DNA from: CAZZCN01 sp964652975
Lineage (GTDB): Bacteria; Bacillota; Clostridia; Saccharofermentanales; UBA5734
Reading direction: 5' to 3'
Assembly: GCA_964652975.1 (NCBI GenBank)
Contig: CAZZCN010000010.1
Coordinates: forward strand, 1 to 52,121
DNA length: 52,121 nt
The notes beneath the pieces were generated by a model. It was not told the origin of the DNA, ran no database searches, and worked only from the letters and a program-made list of their open reading frames with translations. Shown here one piece after another: positions 25,645 to 34,962 of the stretch (its first letter is position 1; the number at the start of each line of letters is the position of its first letter). The translations under genes were made by a program, and so were the position numbers.

Positions 25645-26391
25645 ATGAAGCCGTTGATAGTGACCGTTGAAGATGACCTTATAATATCCGAGCTTGTTGA
25701 ATTTAACCTCATCAATGAGGGTTATGATGTTAAATCTTATCATGATGCAGGCACAATGTTCAGTGAAAAGGACAGCTTCGAGAATCTTGCACTTTTCATA
25801 CTTGATATAATGCTACCTGATGTGGATGGCTTTGAAATTTGCAGAATCATCAAGACAATTCCTGAATTCGATATGGTTCCGATAATAATGCTTACTGCCA
25901 GAGGTAGCGAAAAGGACAAGGTGACTGCACTTGATACAGGTGCTGATGATTATATTACGAAGCCCTTTGGTGTAAGGGAGTTTCTAGCAAGAGTCAATGC
26001 AAATGTAAGACGTTTTATGAAGCTTATCGGAGCCACTCCAAAGACCGAAATTGTCATGCCTGATGCGGTGGAATCCAGCAAGGATGCCAAAGTGATAAAC
26101 TGTGCCGGAATAAGACTTGATGACGAAAAACACAGAGTTTACAGAGGTGCTGCTGAGATTGAAATGACCAATCGAGAGTACGAATTATTGAAGTTTCTCA
26201 TGGTAAACGCTGGAATTGCGTATTCTCGAAACGATCTGCTAAACCATGTCTGGGGATATGAATACGCAGGGGAGACACGCACAGTAGATGTGCATATAAG
26301 GCAATTAAGACGTAAGATAGAAAAAGATGACTCAAACCCAGTGATCATTGAGACTGTAAGGGGAAGAGGATATCGTTTCGCGGAAAGGTAG
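25645..26391 (+). CDS. phoP: Phosphate response regulator PhoP (OmpR/PhoB family)
   Basis: DNA-binding response regulator of the phosphate two-component system. The receiver domain has the acidic pair VEDD, the phosphoacceptor Asp54 in LFILDIMLPD, and the LTARG and KPFG switch residues. The C-terminal winged helix (about 155-248) shows the OmpR pattern EMTNREYELLKFLM...YSRNDLLNHVWGYEY...TVDVHIRQLRRKIE...ETVRGRGYRF. Start ATG at 25645 with AAAGGGA upstream; the open frame extends back into phoU but that part is not coding. It is followed by the kinase gene after 6 bp. Predicted targets are the 11-bp-spaced arrays before both pst operons. Confidence 0.95.
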   Translation: MKPLIVTVEDDLIISELVEFNLINEGYDVKSYHDAGTMFSEKDSFENLALFILDIMLPDVDGFEICRIIKTIPEFDMVPIIMLTARGSEKDKVTALDTGADDYITKPFGVREFLARVNANVRRFMKLIGATPKTEIVMPDAVESSKDAKVINCAGIRLDDEKHRVYRGAAEIEMTNREYELLKFLMVNAGIAYSRNDLLNHVWGYEYAGETRTVDVHIRQLRRKIEKDDSNPVIIETVRGRGYRFAER

Positions 26392-26397
26392 AATGCT

Positions 26398-28158
26398 ATG
26401 CTTAAGAGAATTTATGCACTTATTGCTCTGATACTTCTTGTGAGTGTTTTTCTGACAGGGTGGATAGCTTTTAAGGAGCTTAATGACTTTAACAAAAACA
26501 CAAACCGCTCCAGGCTTCATTCCGCTATAAACTACATTTCAAGCGAGATAAAAAGTAAAAATTCCTATCCGGAAATAACAAAATCGGTAAAGGAAATTTT
26601 TAGTGATAGTCAAAACACAATCAGGTATACGATAATCGATTTTACAGGCAAGGTCATATATGACAACGAAGTCGACTACAAGAACATGGACAACCATTTT
26701 TTCAGATCTGAAGTATATAATGCATTCAAAACACAATCAACTGCATATTCAATAAGAAATAGTGATACACTGAAAACTGAAATATTTTATCTGGCTGAGT
26801 ATAAGGGTGACATAGAACTTATTGTACGTGCATCGATATCAATGGCCGATTACTCAAAAAGCATCGGATATATAAGTGTTCAATTTGTTTTTATACTGGG
26901 AATCACGTTTTTGCTTCTAAGCATCATTGCAATACTGATAGCGAACCTTGTTACAAGGCCGCTCATAAGGCTTAGGAGGGCAGCGCTCGCGATGTCCGTA
27001 GGAGATTATGGCGTTCGCGTAGAGGACATTAATGACAAATCAACTGAAGTGGCCAAGGTGTCACTGGCATTTAACAGCATGGCAGAGCAATTGCAGACGG
27101 TATTTTATGATCTTGAAGAGAAGAACATACAACTTAACTCTGTTCTGGATTCGGTTGGCAATCCTGTTCTGGCGGTTGACAACGACATGTCGGTCACTTT
27201 TATCAACCAGATAGCGCGCGATGAATTTGTTGACCCTTCATTTCCTAAAACAGGTATATACCCTTTTATTTCTATAGTCAGAAACAACTCAGCTGAACAA
27301 ATGGTCAAAAAAGTTCTTATTGATGAAGTACAGGCGAACTCAAATATTGAGATAAAAACGCAAAAGGGCAAAAAGCTTTTTAAGGTCTTGACTTCACCGA
27401 TAATTTCACAAAAAGGAAAAGGCGCAATCGTAACGTTCCAGGATATAACACAACTCGACCTGCTACAGCAGATGAGGAGTGAATTTGTAGCAAATGTAAC
27501 TCACGAGCTCCGAACACCTTTGACATCGATAAGAGGATTTGTCGATACCCTGCGAAACGGTGCCATCAGGAATCCAGAAGTAAGCGAGAGATTTCTTGAG
27601 ATAATAGACGTCGAAGCCGAAAGACTTCACAAGCTGATCAGCGACATACTTATACTTTCTGAAATAGAAGATGTAAAGCAGGACCCGGACATAACGAATT
27701 TCGATTTGAACGCACTTATCGACGAGGTAATAGTACTGCTTGACGATGAAGCCTCATCCAAGAAGGTATCTTTGATTACAGCGATTGAGGGGGAATTTAC
27801 GCAGGCATTTCCTGTCAATGCAAACAGTAACAGGATAAAACAGATCCTTATTAATCTTATAGAAAACGCAATCAAATATAACGTAGATAACGGCAAGGTC
27901 TTTATAAGCGCCAACCGTAACTCCAAGGATGAAGTGGAAATTATCGTCAGAGACACCGGCAATGGAATTCCGGGGGAGCATATAGACAGGGTGTTTGAAA
28001 GATTTTATCGTGTGGATAAGGGCCGCTCCAAGCAACTTGGAGGGACCGGGCTTGGCCTGTCGATAGTAAAACACATAGCAATGCTTTATAACGGCAATGC
28101 CAGAGTCGAAAGTGAGATAGGCGAGGGGTCTACGTTTACTGTAACCCTGAAAATATGA
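26398..28158 (+). CDS. phoR: Phosphate sensor histidine kinase PhoR
   Basis: Membrane-bound kinase of the phosphate two-component system, 586 residues. Order: membrane segment (about 5-22), extracytoplasmic sensor region (about 23-160), second membrane segment (about 163-187), HAMP linker (LVTRPLIRLRRAALAMSVGD), a PAS domain (about 245-350), the dimerisation/phosphoacceptor helix FVANVTHELRTPLTSIRGF with His369, and a catalytic domain with N box NLIENAIKYN, G1 DTGNGIP, F box FERFYRVD and G2 GGTGLGLSIVKH. The extracytoplasmic domain is longer than in E. coli PhoR and like that of B. subtilis. It closes the first Pho operon; no clear terminator is visible after the stop. Confidence 0.95.
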   Translation: MLKRIYALIALILLVSVFLTGWIAFKELNDFNKNTNRSRLHSAINYISSEIKSKNSYPEITKSVKEIFSDSQNTIRYTIIDFTGKVIYDNEVDYKNMDNHFFRSEVYNAFKTQSTAYSIRNSDTLKTEIFYLAEYKGDIELIVRASISMADYSKSIGYISVQFVFILGITFLLLSIIAILIANLVTRPLIRLRRAALAMSVGDYGVRVEDINDKSTEVAKVSLAFNSMAEQLQTVFYDLEEKNIQLNSVLDSVGNPVLAVDNDMSVTFINQIARDEFVDPSFPKTGIYPFISIVRNNSAEQMVKKVLIDEVQANSNIEIKTQKGKKLFKVLTSPIISQKGKGAIVTFQDITQLDLLQQMRSEFVANVTHELRTPLTSIRGFVDTLRNGAIRNPEVSERFLEIIDVEAERLHKLISDILILSEIEDVKQDPDITNFDLNALIDEVIVLLDDEASSKKVSLITAIEGEFTQAFPVNANSNRIKQILINLIENAIKYNVDNGKVFISANRNSKDEVEIIVRDTGNGIPGEHIDRVFERFYRVDKGRSKQLGGTGLGLSIVKHIAMLYNGNARVESEIGEGSTFTVTLKI

Positions 28159-28306
28159 TTCGCGGTATTGTAATTCAAGAATGCACAATTTTTAGATATG
28201 ATGATACAATCGTCTCAGATAATATAGCAAACTTATTTCAAAACGCTATACACACTGAAATTCAATAAATTTCAATAAAATGGTATAAATGCTGACAAAA
28301 AATTCC

Positions 28307-28335
28307 TTGCGAATTCCTATTTTGCATGATATAAT
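28307..28335 (+). promoter_or_regulatory. Promoter of tRNA-Gln
   Basis: TTGCGA (28307-28312) and TATAAT (28330-28335) are separated by 17 bp and lie 35 bp before the mature tRNA 5' end. Confidence 0.78.
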
Positions 28336-28369
28336 CTCTACGCACACAAGCCAGATTGTGGTTATTGAT

Positions 28370-28443
28370 TGCCGAATTGTGTAATGGTAGCACTACTGTC
28401 TCTGGATCAGTCTGTCAGGGTTCGAGTCCTTGTTCGGCAGCCA
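28370..28443 (+). tRNA. tRNA-Gln (anticodon CTG)
   Basis: Complete cloverleaf of 74 bases: acceptor TGCCGAA/TTCGGCA, D arm GTGT...GCAC, anticodon stem ACTGT/TCAGT with loop CTCTGGA, T arm CAGGG-TTCGAGT-CCTTG, discriminator G and encoded CCA. Anticodon CTG reads CAG glutamine codons. The last pair of the anticodon stem (31-39) is a T-T mismatch. Confidence 0.94.
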
Positions 28444-28446
28444 CAC

Positions 28447-28487
28447 AAAATCCCTTGCAACGTATAAGTTGCAGGGGATTTTCTTTG
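28447..28487 (+). terminator. Terminator of tRNA-Gln
   Basis: AAAATCCC and TGCAAC pair with GTTGCA and GGGATTTT around a short loop, followed by a T-rich tract (TTCTTTG). It starts 4 bases after the tRNA. Confidence 0.82.
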
Positions 28488-28686
28488 TTCAAGATTGTTC
28501 ACAAAAATTAAATATTTTCATCAACCGAATTTACTAATGAAGTTATATAATTTTGTAAAGAAAAGATATTTTTTGCCTGAAGAAAGACCTTAATAATTGA
28601 AGATAAAGCAATGATTAAATATTTTTGGGTATGACATTACTGATTAGGTGTATAATTTAGTTAGAGAATCAATATAGAAGGACACA

Positions 28687-28773
28687 ATGTTACAGTTTAA
28701 TAATATTGACAAAGATATAATGTACATGAGAACAAAGATACTTCAGATACTTAGAGATTTACCGGGATTATAG
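28687..28773 (+). CDS. Short ORF before mcsA (28 residues; leader peptide or ctsR tail remnant)
   Basis: ATG 28687 has an AGAAGGA site 5-6 bases upstream and a TATAAT-like -10 at 28651-28656. The peptide starts MLQFNNIDKDIMYMRTKILQ and ends in RDLPGL. The DKDIMYMRTKILQIL segment faintly resembles the end of CtsR repressors (RDxLRAxILKAML), and ctsR is the gene normally found here, but the similarity is short and a stop codon lies just upstream in frame. Whether it is translated is unknown. The rest of 28488-28788 shows no gene, CIRCE element or CtsR heptad repeat. Confidence 0.4.
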   Translation: MLQFNNIDKDIMYMRTKILQILRDLPGL

Positions 28774-28788
28774 AAAGGATAATGCAAA

Positions 28789-29607
28789 ATGAAATGTCAA
28801 AAATGCAATTCAAAAATAGCATCTGTACTAATCAGACAGACAATTGCCGGAAAAGATCACGAATACAAGCTTTGCAGCGACTGTGCCAAGGAAATAGGCC
28901 TCCTTAATCATTTTGATCCCAGCAATGACTATTATCTGGGCGGAGGACTTTTTGCATCACAATTTTTGACGGCATTGAACTCAATCGGCATCAACGGACA
29001 GTACAAGCCCGGGGAAGTTATAGCGAGCAGGCAGGGTGAGGCGTGTTGCACCAAATGTAAAACTACACTAGAAGAAATGCGCCAGAGCGGAAGACTGGGA
29101 TGCAGCAACTGCTACAAGGCATTTGAGGATCAGCTGGTACAGGTCTTTCGTAGAATACAATCAGGTGAGATGCACAGGGGCCGCAAAAAGGCGGAGAAGA
29201 TAGAGAGCAGCGAGATCAAGCTGCTGCGGGGTGAAATATTGGACCTGCAGGACAGGATAAGGGATGCTGTTGTAATTGAAGATTATGAAAGTGCGGCAAA
29301 GTGGAAGACCAGGATATTACAGAACGAGGAATTGATCAAAGGCATCGAAAAAAGCCTAGGCAGCGAATCAGAAAATGACTCGCACGACACCACAATGAAT
29401 ACAGCAGATAGCATTAATGAAACAGAGCCAAAAGATTTTGAGCCAATCAAGAAAAGCAAAAAAACTGATTCAATGGATGAAACAAACACCAATAAAAGAA
29501 AGAGTAAAAGTACAGGTAGCGAATCAGGTGGTATCGGGGATGGCAAGCCCCGCAAAAACTCCAAGAGCAGCAAAGCGAAGCCAAAGGAAGGAGAGGATGT
29601 CATATGA
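28789..29607 (+). CDS. mcsA: McsA, activator of protein arginine kinase
   Basis: Zinc-binding adaptor that activates McsB and links it to the ClpC protease. Four CxxC pairs are present: CQKC and CSDC near the N-terminus, and CTKC and CSNC around residues 86-105, followed by CYKAFEDQLVQVFRRIQSG, a strongly conserved McsA segment. A UVR motif (LQDRIRDAVVIEDYESAAKW, about 152-171) gives the ClpC-interaction region. With 272 residues it is about 90 longer than B. subtilis McsA; the extra C-terminal part is Ser/Lys/Glu-rich and probably disordered. The stop overlaps mcsB by 4 bp. Confidence 0.92.
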   Translation: MKCQKCNSKIASVLIRQTIAGKDHEYKLCSDCAKEIGLLNHFDPSNDYYLGGGLFASQFLTALNSIGINGQYKPGEVIASRQGEACCTKCKTTLEEMRQSGRLGCSNCYKAFEDQLVQVFRRIQSGEMHRGRKKAEKIESSEIKLLRGEILDLQDRIRDAVVIEDYESAAKWKTRILQNEELIKGIEKSLGSESENDSHDTTMNTADSINETEPKDFEPIKKSKKTDSMDETNTNKRKSKSTGSESGGIGDGKPRKNSKSSKAKPKEGEDVI

Positions 29608-30641
29608 CATGGTATATAGATAAAGGACCTGACAGTGACGTGGTATTAAGCAGCAGAATAAGACTTGCGCGCAACCTCGAGTCGTATCCTTTTCCCAGCA
29701 AGCTGGATAACGCCTCCTCCGAAAAGATATCACAAGAGATTAAAAATTCGCTTCATGAGTATTTCAAGCGTCACAAGCAAAAATTTGTCGACGTGGCGAT
29801 GAACGATCTAAACGACGAGGAAAAGCTTGCGCTTGTCGAAAAGCACATAATAAGCGAAGACCTCACAAAGGGCAGAATACATAGATATGCAGTCATAAGA
29901 AACGACGAATCTGTCTCGGTAATGATCAACGAGGAGGACCATGTAAGAATCCAGGCAATGGAAGCGGGATTGAACCTTGAGGCCGCACAGAAGAATGCGC
30001 AGGACGTGGCTTTTTTCCTTGAGAAAAACCTGCCGGTGGCTTATCACGAAAAATTCGGATTTTTGACATCGTGTCCGACTAACACAGGAACAGGCCTTAG
30101 GGCGTCTGTGATTATGCATTTGCCGGGACTTGTTTTGACACAGAAGATTTCGTCAGTTGTAGAGAAGGTTCAGAAAATGGGCTATTCCGTAAGAGGATAT
30201 TATGGTGAAAACAGCTCCTCTATCGGCAACATGTTTCAAATTTCGAACCAGATAACGCTGGGACTGGCCGAAGACGAGCTGATAAGCGATCTAAAGAAGC
30301 TCATATATCAGATAATGGAGCAGGAGCGCGCCATTAGAAAAGATATATATACTAAAAATCCGCTTTATATAGAAGACATGGTGTTCAGGTCGCTCGGACT
30401 TTTAAAGTACGCGAGAGTTCTGACAAGCGATGAGTCCCTAAGGATGATTTCCGACGTAAGACTGGGCGCAGCCCTTGGAATTATCAAAGACGTTGAAGAT
30501 ACAAGCATAAATCGGCTGATGACGCTGGTGGGACCTGCAAGTGTCCAAAAGGAGGCAGGAAGAGTAATGGAACCCAAGGAACGTGACAAAACACGAGCGT
30601 TTGTCATAAGAAAAGAGCTAAAGGACGGTGATTCAAAATGA
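29604..30641 (+). CDS. mcsB: McsB protein arginine kinase
   Basis: Phosphorylates arginine residues, tagging proteins for degradation by ClpCP. The phosphagen-kinase-like catalytic domain is visible: DVVLSSRIRLARNLESYPFP at the N-terminus, VMINEEDHVRIQAM (the catalytic Glu-containing loop), LTSCPTNTGTGLRASV with the reactive-cysteine region, and RGYYGENSSSIGNMFQISN. Length 345 is typical. The translational overlap with mcsA (ATGA) and with clpC (stop and ATG overlap by 4 bp) shows tight coupling. Confidence 0.95.
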   Translation: MTWYIDKGPDSDVVLSSRIRLARNLESYPFPSKLDNASSEKISQEIKNSLHEYFKRHKQKFVDVAMNDLNDEEKLALVEKHIISEDLTKGRIHRYAVIRNDESVSVMINEEDHVRIQAMEAGLNLEAAQKNAQDVAFFLEKNLPVAYHEKFGFLTSCPTNTGTGLRASVIMHLPGLVLTQKISSVVEKVQKMGYSVRGYYGENSSSIGNMFQISNQITLGLAEDELISDLKKLIYQIMEQERAIRKDIYTKNPLYIEDMVFRSLGLLKYARVLTSDESLRMISDVRLGAALGIIKDVEDTSINRLMTLVGPASVQKEAGRVMEPKERDKTRAFVIRKELKDGDSK

Positions 30642-33295
30642 TGATCAGATTTTCAGAAAGAACAGCAAATGTTATTAAAAACGCATATGAGATCTCGCGG
30701 AAGAACCATGTCGAGTACATAGGAACCGAGCATCTGCTATATGGTATATTCATGGAGGAGGCGGGCAAGGCCTACGAACTGCTTTCGCAGGAAGGGCTTA
30801 CAACTGACGCTCTTATTAACGGACTTGAACAGGTATCAGGCAAAGAACTTGACGAAACGGCCAAAATCGACGATATCCAGGATATCAACCAGGTGGTTAA
30901 CTTTTTTACCCCGCGTACGAGAAGGGTGCTTGAGATAGCAGCACTCGCAGCGAAGAACGTTGCACTGGATGTGATTGAGCCAGAGCATTTGCTCATCGCA
31001 ATCATAAGAGAAAACGAAAATGTCGCTGTAAAACTGATGAGCGCAAGCGGCATGGATGTCAAGAAAATATACTCGGAGCTTATGAGGTTCTCGTCCGAGG
31101 AGAGTTCGGGAAAAGAGCCAAAATTCCCTTCATCCGATATTTCCCGAGACCCCTCATCCGATCCTGAAATAGATGAGATAAACGAAAATTTACGTGATAT
31201 GACAGATGATGCACAAGGGCAGCCAGGCGGCCAGGGACATTCATCAAAGCGTGACGGCAAGGAGCGTACCAAGACTCCGAACCTTGACAAATATGGAAGA
31301 GACCTTACTCTGGCAGCCCAGAAAGGCGAAATCGACCCTATAATCGGAAGAGAGCAGGAGATAGAGCGTGTCATGCAGATTCTATGCAGACGCACGAAGA
31401 ACAACCCCTGTCTGGTGGGCGAGCCGGGTGTTGGCAAGACAGCCATTGCTGAAGGACTGGCACAGAAAATCGCATCGGGGGACGCACCTGAAATGCTTAA
31501 AGGGCGCAGGGTTGTCTCGCTTGATATGGCTTCGATGATAGCCGGAGCAAAATATCGTGGTGAGTTTGAAGAGCGGCTGAAGAATGCGCTTGGCGAAGCC
31601 GGTAAGGCCAAGGAAATAATTCTTTTCATAGATGAACTCCACACCGTGATAGGTGCCGGAGGCGCTGAAGGAGCAATGGATGCGGCAAATATTTTAAAGC
31701 CTTTGCTTTCACGAGGCGAACTGCAGCTAATAGGCGCAACAACATTGGAAGAATACAGGAAGAGAATCGAGAAGGATGCCGCTTTTGAAAGACGGTTCCA
31801 GCCTGTCACAGTTCTTGAACCTTCAGTTGACGAAGCGGTACTTATTTTAAAGGGTATTCGCAGCAAATATGAGACACATCATAATATCAAAATAACCGAT
31901 GAATCCATCGAAGAAGCGGTAAAGCTTTCCGTAAGATACATAAGCGACAGGTTTTTGCCGGACAAAGCCATAGACCTGATTGACGAAGCCGCTTCAAGAC
32001 GAAGAATGAAATCCTTCACGGCACCCGACAATTTCAAGGAATTTGAAGAGAAAATCGAAAGCCTGAACAAACTGAAGAAGGCGGCAGTAGACAAAGAAGA
32101 GTTTGAGTCGGCAGCCCATTACAGAGAGGAAGTGACCAGGCTTGAAGAAGAATACGCGAAGACAAAAGAAGAATGGAAGCATAACCAGGAGACAAAGGAA
32201 AATATTCTTACAGCCGATGACATTGCCAATATAGTTGCAATCTGGACCAACATTCCTGTAAAGAAGCTTACAGAGACGGACTCACAGAAGCTCAAAAACC
32301 TCGAGGAGGAGCTCCATAAACGCGTAATTGGCCAGAACGAAGCTGTTACAGCTGTTGCAAAGGCAATAAGGAGAGGCAGACTGGGGCTCAAGGATCCTAA
32401 ACGTCCGATAGGTTCGTTTATTTTCCTTGGCACTACAGGGGTCGGTAAGACAGAACTCGCCAAGTCCCTCGCGGAGGTAATGTTCGGGTCCGAAAATTCC
32501 ATGATAAGACTTGACATGTCTGAATATATGGAGAAATTCGACGTCAGCAAGCTTATTGGCTCTCCTCCGGGATATGTCGGTTATGAGGAAGGCGGTCAAC
32601 TGACAGAAAAGGTCCGCCGCAAGCCTTACTCAGTGTTGCTTTTTGACGAGATTGAGAAGGCGCATCCAGACGTTTTCAACGCATTGCTTCAAATACTTGA
32701 AGACGGCAGGCTCACAGACGGTCAGGGGCGTACAATAGATTTCAAAAACACCATAATTATCATGACATCCAACATAGGCGCAAGGCTGCTTACAACATCG
32801 CAAGGCAGAAGGATCGGGTTTGATTTACCACAAAGTGTTAAGATATCGGACAAAAATACACTTTCCACAACGGCCGATACTCCTGCATTTGACGAAAAGC
32901 TTTACGGTGGCAAATCATACGATGATGCTAAGAACATGATTATGGATGAACTGAAGAAAGCATTCAACCCTGAGTTCATCAACCGTGTCGATGAGATTAT
33001 TTTCTTCCATATGCTGAGCTTGGAGTCAATGAAACAGATTGTCGAGATAATGCTCAATACACTGGCTAAGCGAATAACAGATAGTGGAATTGAACTTGAA
33101 TTCACTTCGGAGGCGAAGACGTTGCTGGCAGAGAAAGGATACAGTCCGGAGTATGGAGCAAGACCGTTAAGACGAGTCATACAGACCTTGGTAGAGGACA
33201 AGATATCCGAAGCAATGCTAGATAACATCATAATGCCTGGCGACAAGGCGAAATTCATTGTTAAGGACGGCGAGATATTCATAACGAAGGGATGA
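30638..33295 (+). CDS. clpC: ClpC, AAA+ unfoldase of the ClpCP protease
   Basis: Hexameric unfoldase that feeds arginine-phosphorylated and other substrates to ClpP. N-domain with two Clp repeats (starting FSERTANVIKNAYEISRKNH), a charged linker about 150-210, D1 with Walker A GEPGVGKTA at 261-269, M-domain helices including a UVR-like stretch (KLKKAAVDKEEFESAAHYRE), and D2 with Walker A GTTGVGKTE at 598-606, Walker B VLLFDEIEKAHPDVFN and C-terminal YGARPLRRVIQ. The linker between N-domain and D1 is rich in Ser, Asp and Gly. The gene ends 11 bp from the convergent pstB2 stop, with no terminator between them. Confidence 0.97.
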   Translation: MMIRFSERTANVIKNAYEISRKNHVEYIGTEHLLYGIFMEEAGKAYELLSQEGLTTDALINGLEQVSGKELDETAKIDDIQDINQVVNFFTPRTRRVLEIAALAAKNVALDVIEPEHLLIAIIRENENVAVKLMSASGMDVKKIYSELMRFSSEESSGKEPKFPSSDISRDPSSDPEIDEINENLRDMTDDAQGQPGGQGHSSKRDGKERTKTPNLDKYGRDLTLAAQKGEIDPIIGREQEIERVMQILCRRTKNNPCLVGEPGVGKTAIAEGLAQKIASGDAPEMLKGRRVVSLDMASMIAGAKYRGEFEERLKNALGEAGKAKEIILFIDELHTVIGAGGAEGAMDAANILKPLLSRGELQLIGATTLEEYRKRIEKDAAFERRFQPVTVLEPSVDEAVLILKGIRSKYETHHNIKITDESIEEAVKLSVRYISDRFLPDKAIDLIDEAASRRRMKSFTAPDNFKEFEEKIESLNKLKKAAVDKEEFESAAHYREEVTRLEEEYAKTKEEWKHNQETKENILTADDIANIVAIWTNIPVKKLTETDSQKLKNLEEELHKRVIGQNEAVTAVAKAIRRGRLGLKDPKRPIGSFIFLGTTGVGKTELAKSLAEVMFGSENSMIRLDMSEYMEKFDVSKLIGSPPGYVGYEEGGQLTEKVRRKPYSVLLFDEIEKAHPDVFNALLQILEDGRLTDGQGRTIDFKNTIIIMTSNIGARLLTTSQGRRIGFDLPQSVKISDKNTLSTTADTPAFDEKLYGGKSYDDAKNMIMDELKKAFNPEFINRVDEIIFFHMLSLESMKQIVEIMLNTLAKRITDSGIELEFTSEAKTLLAEKGYSPEYGARPLRRVIQTLVEDKISEAMLDNIIMPGDKAKFIVKDGEIFITKG

Positions 33296-33306
33296 GCAGT
33301 GGACTT

Positions 33307-34068
33307 CTACCCAAATCTGCCGGTAATATAGTCACTTGTGCGCTTGTCGCTGGGATTGCTAAAAATCTCAGCAGTACTACCGTGTTCAATAAGATTCCCC
33401 ATTAACATAAATGCAGCCTGGTCGGCTACACGTCCGGCTTGTTGAACATTATGAGGGGCTATTATAATTGTGAATTGCTCCTTAAGCTGCCTTAATGATT
33501 CCTCGATTTTGGATGTAGATACCGGGTCAAGACTTGAACAAGGCCTGTCGAGCAAAATAACTTCAGGCTCAAGAGCTAGAACACGCGCAATGCACAGACG
33601 CTGTTGCTGCCCACCAGATAACCGGAGTGCGGGAGTGTGCAGCCTGTCCTTGACTTCGTCCCAAAGTGCAGCCATACCCAAAGATTTTTCTACTATCTCA
33701 GCCAGTGTAGAATGGGATATTTTACTGTTGAGGCGCGGCCCATATGCAATATTATCAAAAATCGACATAGGAAGCGGTGTTGGTACATCAAACACCATAC
33801 CCACTCTACGGCGCAGATCAGTTACATTAACATCAGGAGCATAGATATTCTTGCCATCAAGAAGAATTTCGCCTTCGAGTCTCGTACCGGGTATCAAATC
33901 ACCGAGGCGATTGAATGACCTAAGCAGGGTGGTTGTACCGCTGTTGGCCGGGCCAAAGACTGCCAGGATTTCATTAGAGGATATCTCCAGGTTGAAATCT
34001 CGAATAACCTGGTTATTTTTATAATAGAAGTTTAATTCTTTTATACTTATTTTTGATTGCGGAAGCAT
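33307..34068 (-). CDS. PstB2, PstB paralogue with degenerate ATP-binding motifs
   Basis: A 253-residue PstB-family ATPase, last gene of the second pst operon. The signature motif LSGGQQQR (150-157) and the H-loop His206 are intact, but its own nucleotide site is not: Walker A reads GPANSGTTT (39-47) with Thr45 in place of the lysine, the Q-loop reads VFDVPTPLP with Asp94 in place of glutamine, and Walker B reads ILLDRPCSSLDP with Arg175 in place of the catalytic glutamate. I checked these codons on the complement (ACA, GAT-type and AGG); several bases differ, so single read errors cannot explain them. The rest, including the DYITGRFG end, is well conserved, so the gene seems to be maintained. 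It probably pairs with PstB1 as a non-hydrolysing half. Confidence 0.9.
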   Translation of the reverse strand: MLPQSKISIKELNFYYKNNQVIRDFNLEISSNEILAVFGPANSGTTTLLRSFNRLGDLIPGTRLEGEILLDGKNIYAPDVNVTDLRRRVGMVFDVPTPLPMSIFDNIAYGPRLNSKISHSTLAEIVEKSLGMAALWDEVKDRLHTPALRLSGGQQQRLCIARVLALEPEVILLDRPCSSLDPVSTSKIEESLRQLKEQFTIIIAPHNVQQAGRVADQAAFMLMGNLIEHGSTAEIFSNPSDKRTSDYITGRFG

Positions 34069-34118
34069 AATTACAATAACCCTTTCTCGTCTATCAGGAC
34101 AAAACCCCGTTTCCCTTT

Positions 34119-34955
34119 TTATCGACCTTTTGCTACGAATCTATTAACCAACACATTGGCAACAACATTAATAAGAAGAATAATAATAATTAAAAGCGCT
34201 GCTGTGCCATAAGCTTTCTCCAATGAAATACCCTCACGTGCCAGTATATAGAAATGAACTGCCATTGTTCTGGCTGGTGAGAAAAGAGAAGTGGGCATAC
34301 GAAGCGCTGAGCCGGCAGTCAGAATTACAGCAGCCGTCTCGGCAACGCATCGCCCTATACTTAAAATTATACCGGTGGCGATACCAGGTAGCGCTGAGGG
34401 GAATACAGTCCGGGTTATTGTCTGCCATTTATTGGCACCCAATGAATAACTTACCTCGCGGTATAGAGCAGGAACTGTTTTAATAGCTTCTTCCGATGTT
34501 CTGATAATAGTCGGCAGAATCATCACAGCCAATGTAAGCCCGCCGGACAAGATAGACCAGCCAAGCCTCAGGTATATGACGAAGAATATAAAGCCAAACA
34601 GCCCGTATATAATCGATGGTATTCCTGAAAGTGATTCTGCACTGAATCTGATGATGCGTGTTATTTTGGTCTCGCGTGTGTATTCCGTGAGGTAGAAAGC
34701 AGTACCGACGCCGAATGGCGTTGCAACAACGATAGCAACTGCTGTTACCATCAATGTACCGATAATTGAAGAGGAAATCCCACCGGAGCGACCCATATCC
34801 CTCGGTATCTCAAACAGAAACTCCCAATTGATAACAGACAAACCTTTAACCAATATGAATAATATAATCGCAAAAAGAATAATTATAACAACCATGGCGG
34901 CTGACCATATAAATACCTTTGCTATTTTCTGTGCGTTTTTTGAGCTTAATTTCAT
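34119..34955 (-). CDS. pstA: Phosphate ABC transporter permease PstA (second system)
   Basis: Permease of the second Pst transporter, 278 residues with six hydrophobic segments. Diagnostic parts: WEFLFEIPRDMGRSGGI (periplasmic loop after the first segment), SLSGIPSIIYGLFGFIFFV, YSLGANKWQTITRTVFPSAL (ATPase-docking loop) and SIGRCVAETAAVILTAGSAL. The last corresponds to the RAIGETA motif, here RCVAETA. It starts 7 bp after pstC and is followed after 50 bp by pstB2. It should form a heterodimer with the PstC next to it. Confidence 0.93.
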   Translation of the reverse strand: MKLSSKNAQKIAKVFIWSAAMVVIIILFAIILFILVKGLSVINWEFLFEIPRDMGRSGGISSSIIGTLMVTAVAIVVATPFGVGTAFYLTEYTRETKITRIIRFSAESLSGIPSIIYGLFGFIFFVIYLRLGWSILSGGLTLAVMILPTIIRTSEEAIKTVPALYREVSYSLGANKWQTITRTVFPSALPGIATGIILSIGRCVAETAAVILTAGSALRMPTSLFSPARTMAVHFYILAREGISLEKAYGTAALLIIIILLINVVANVLVNRFVAKGR

Positions 34956-34962
34956 ATTGACC

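Noticed and set aside
30772..31866. Long minus-strand open frame of 364 codons
   Set aside because: It lies fully inside clpC, which has all its family motifs; the Ser/Pro-rich minus-strand translation has none.
33307..34068. PstB2 motif losses as sequencing errors or a dying pseudogene
   Set aside because: Three catalytic positions plus their neighbours are changed by in-frame substitutions, there is no frameshift or stop, the other family motifs are intact, and the changes complement those of PstB1. Decay of a duplicate cannot be excluded completely.
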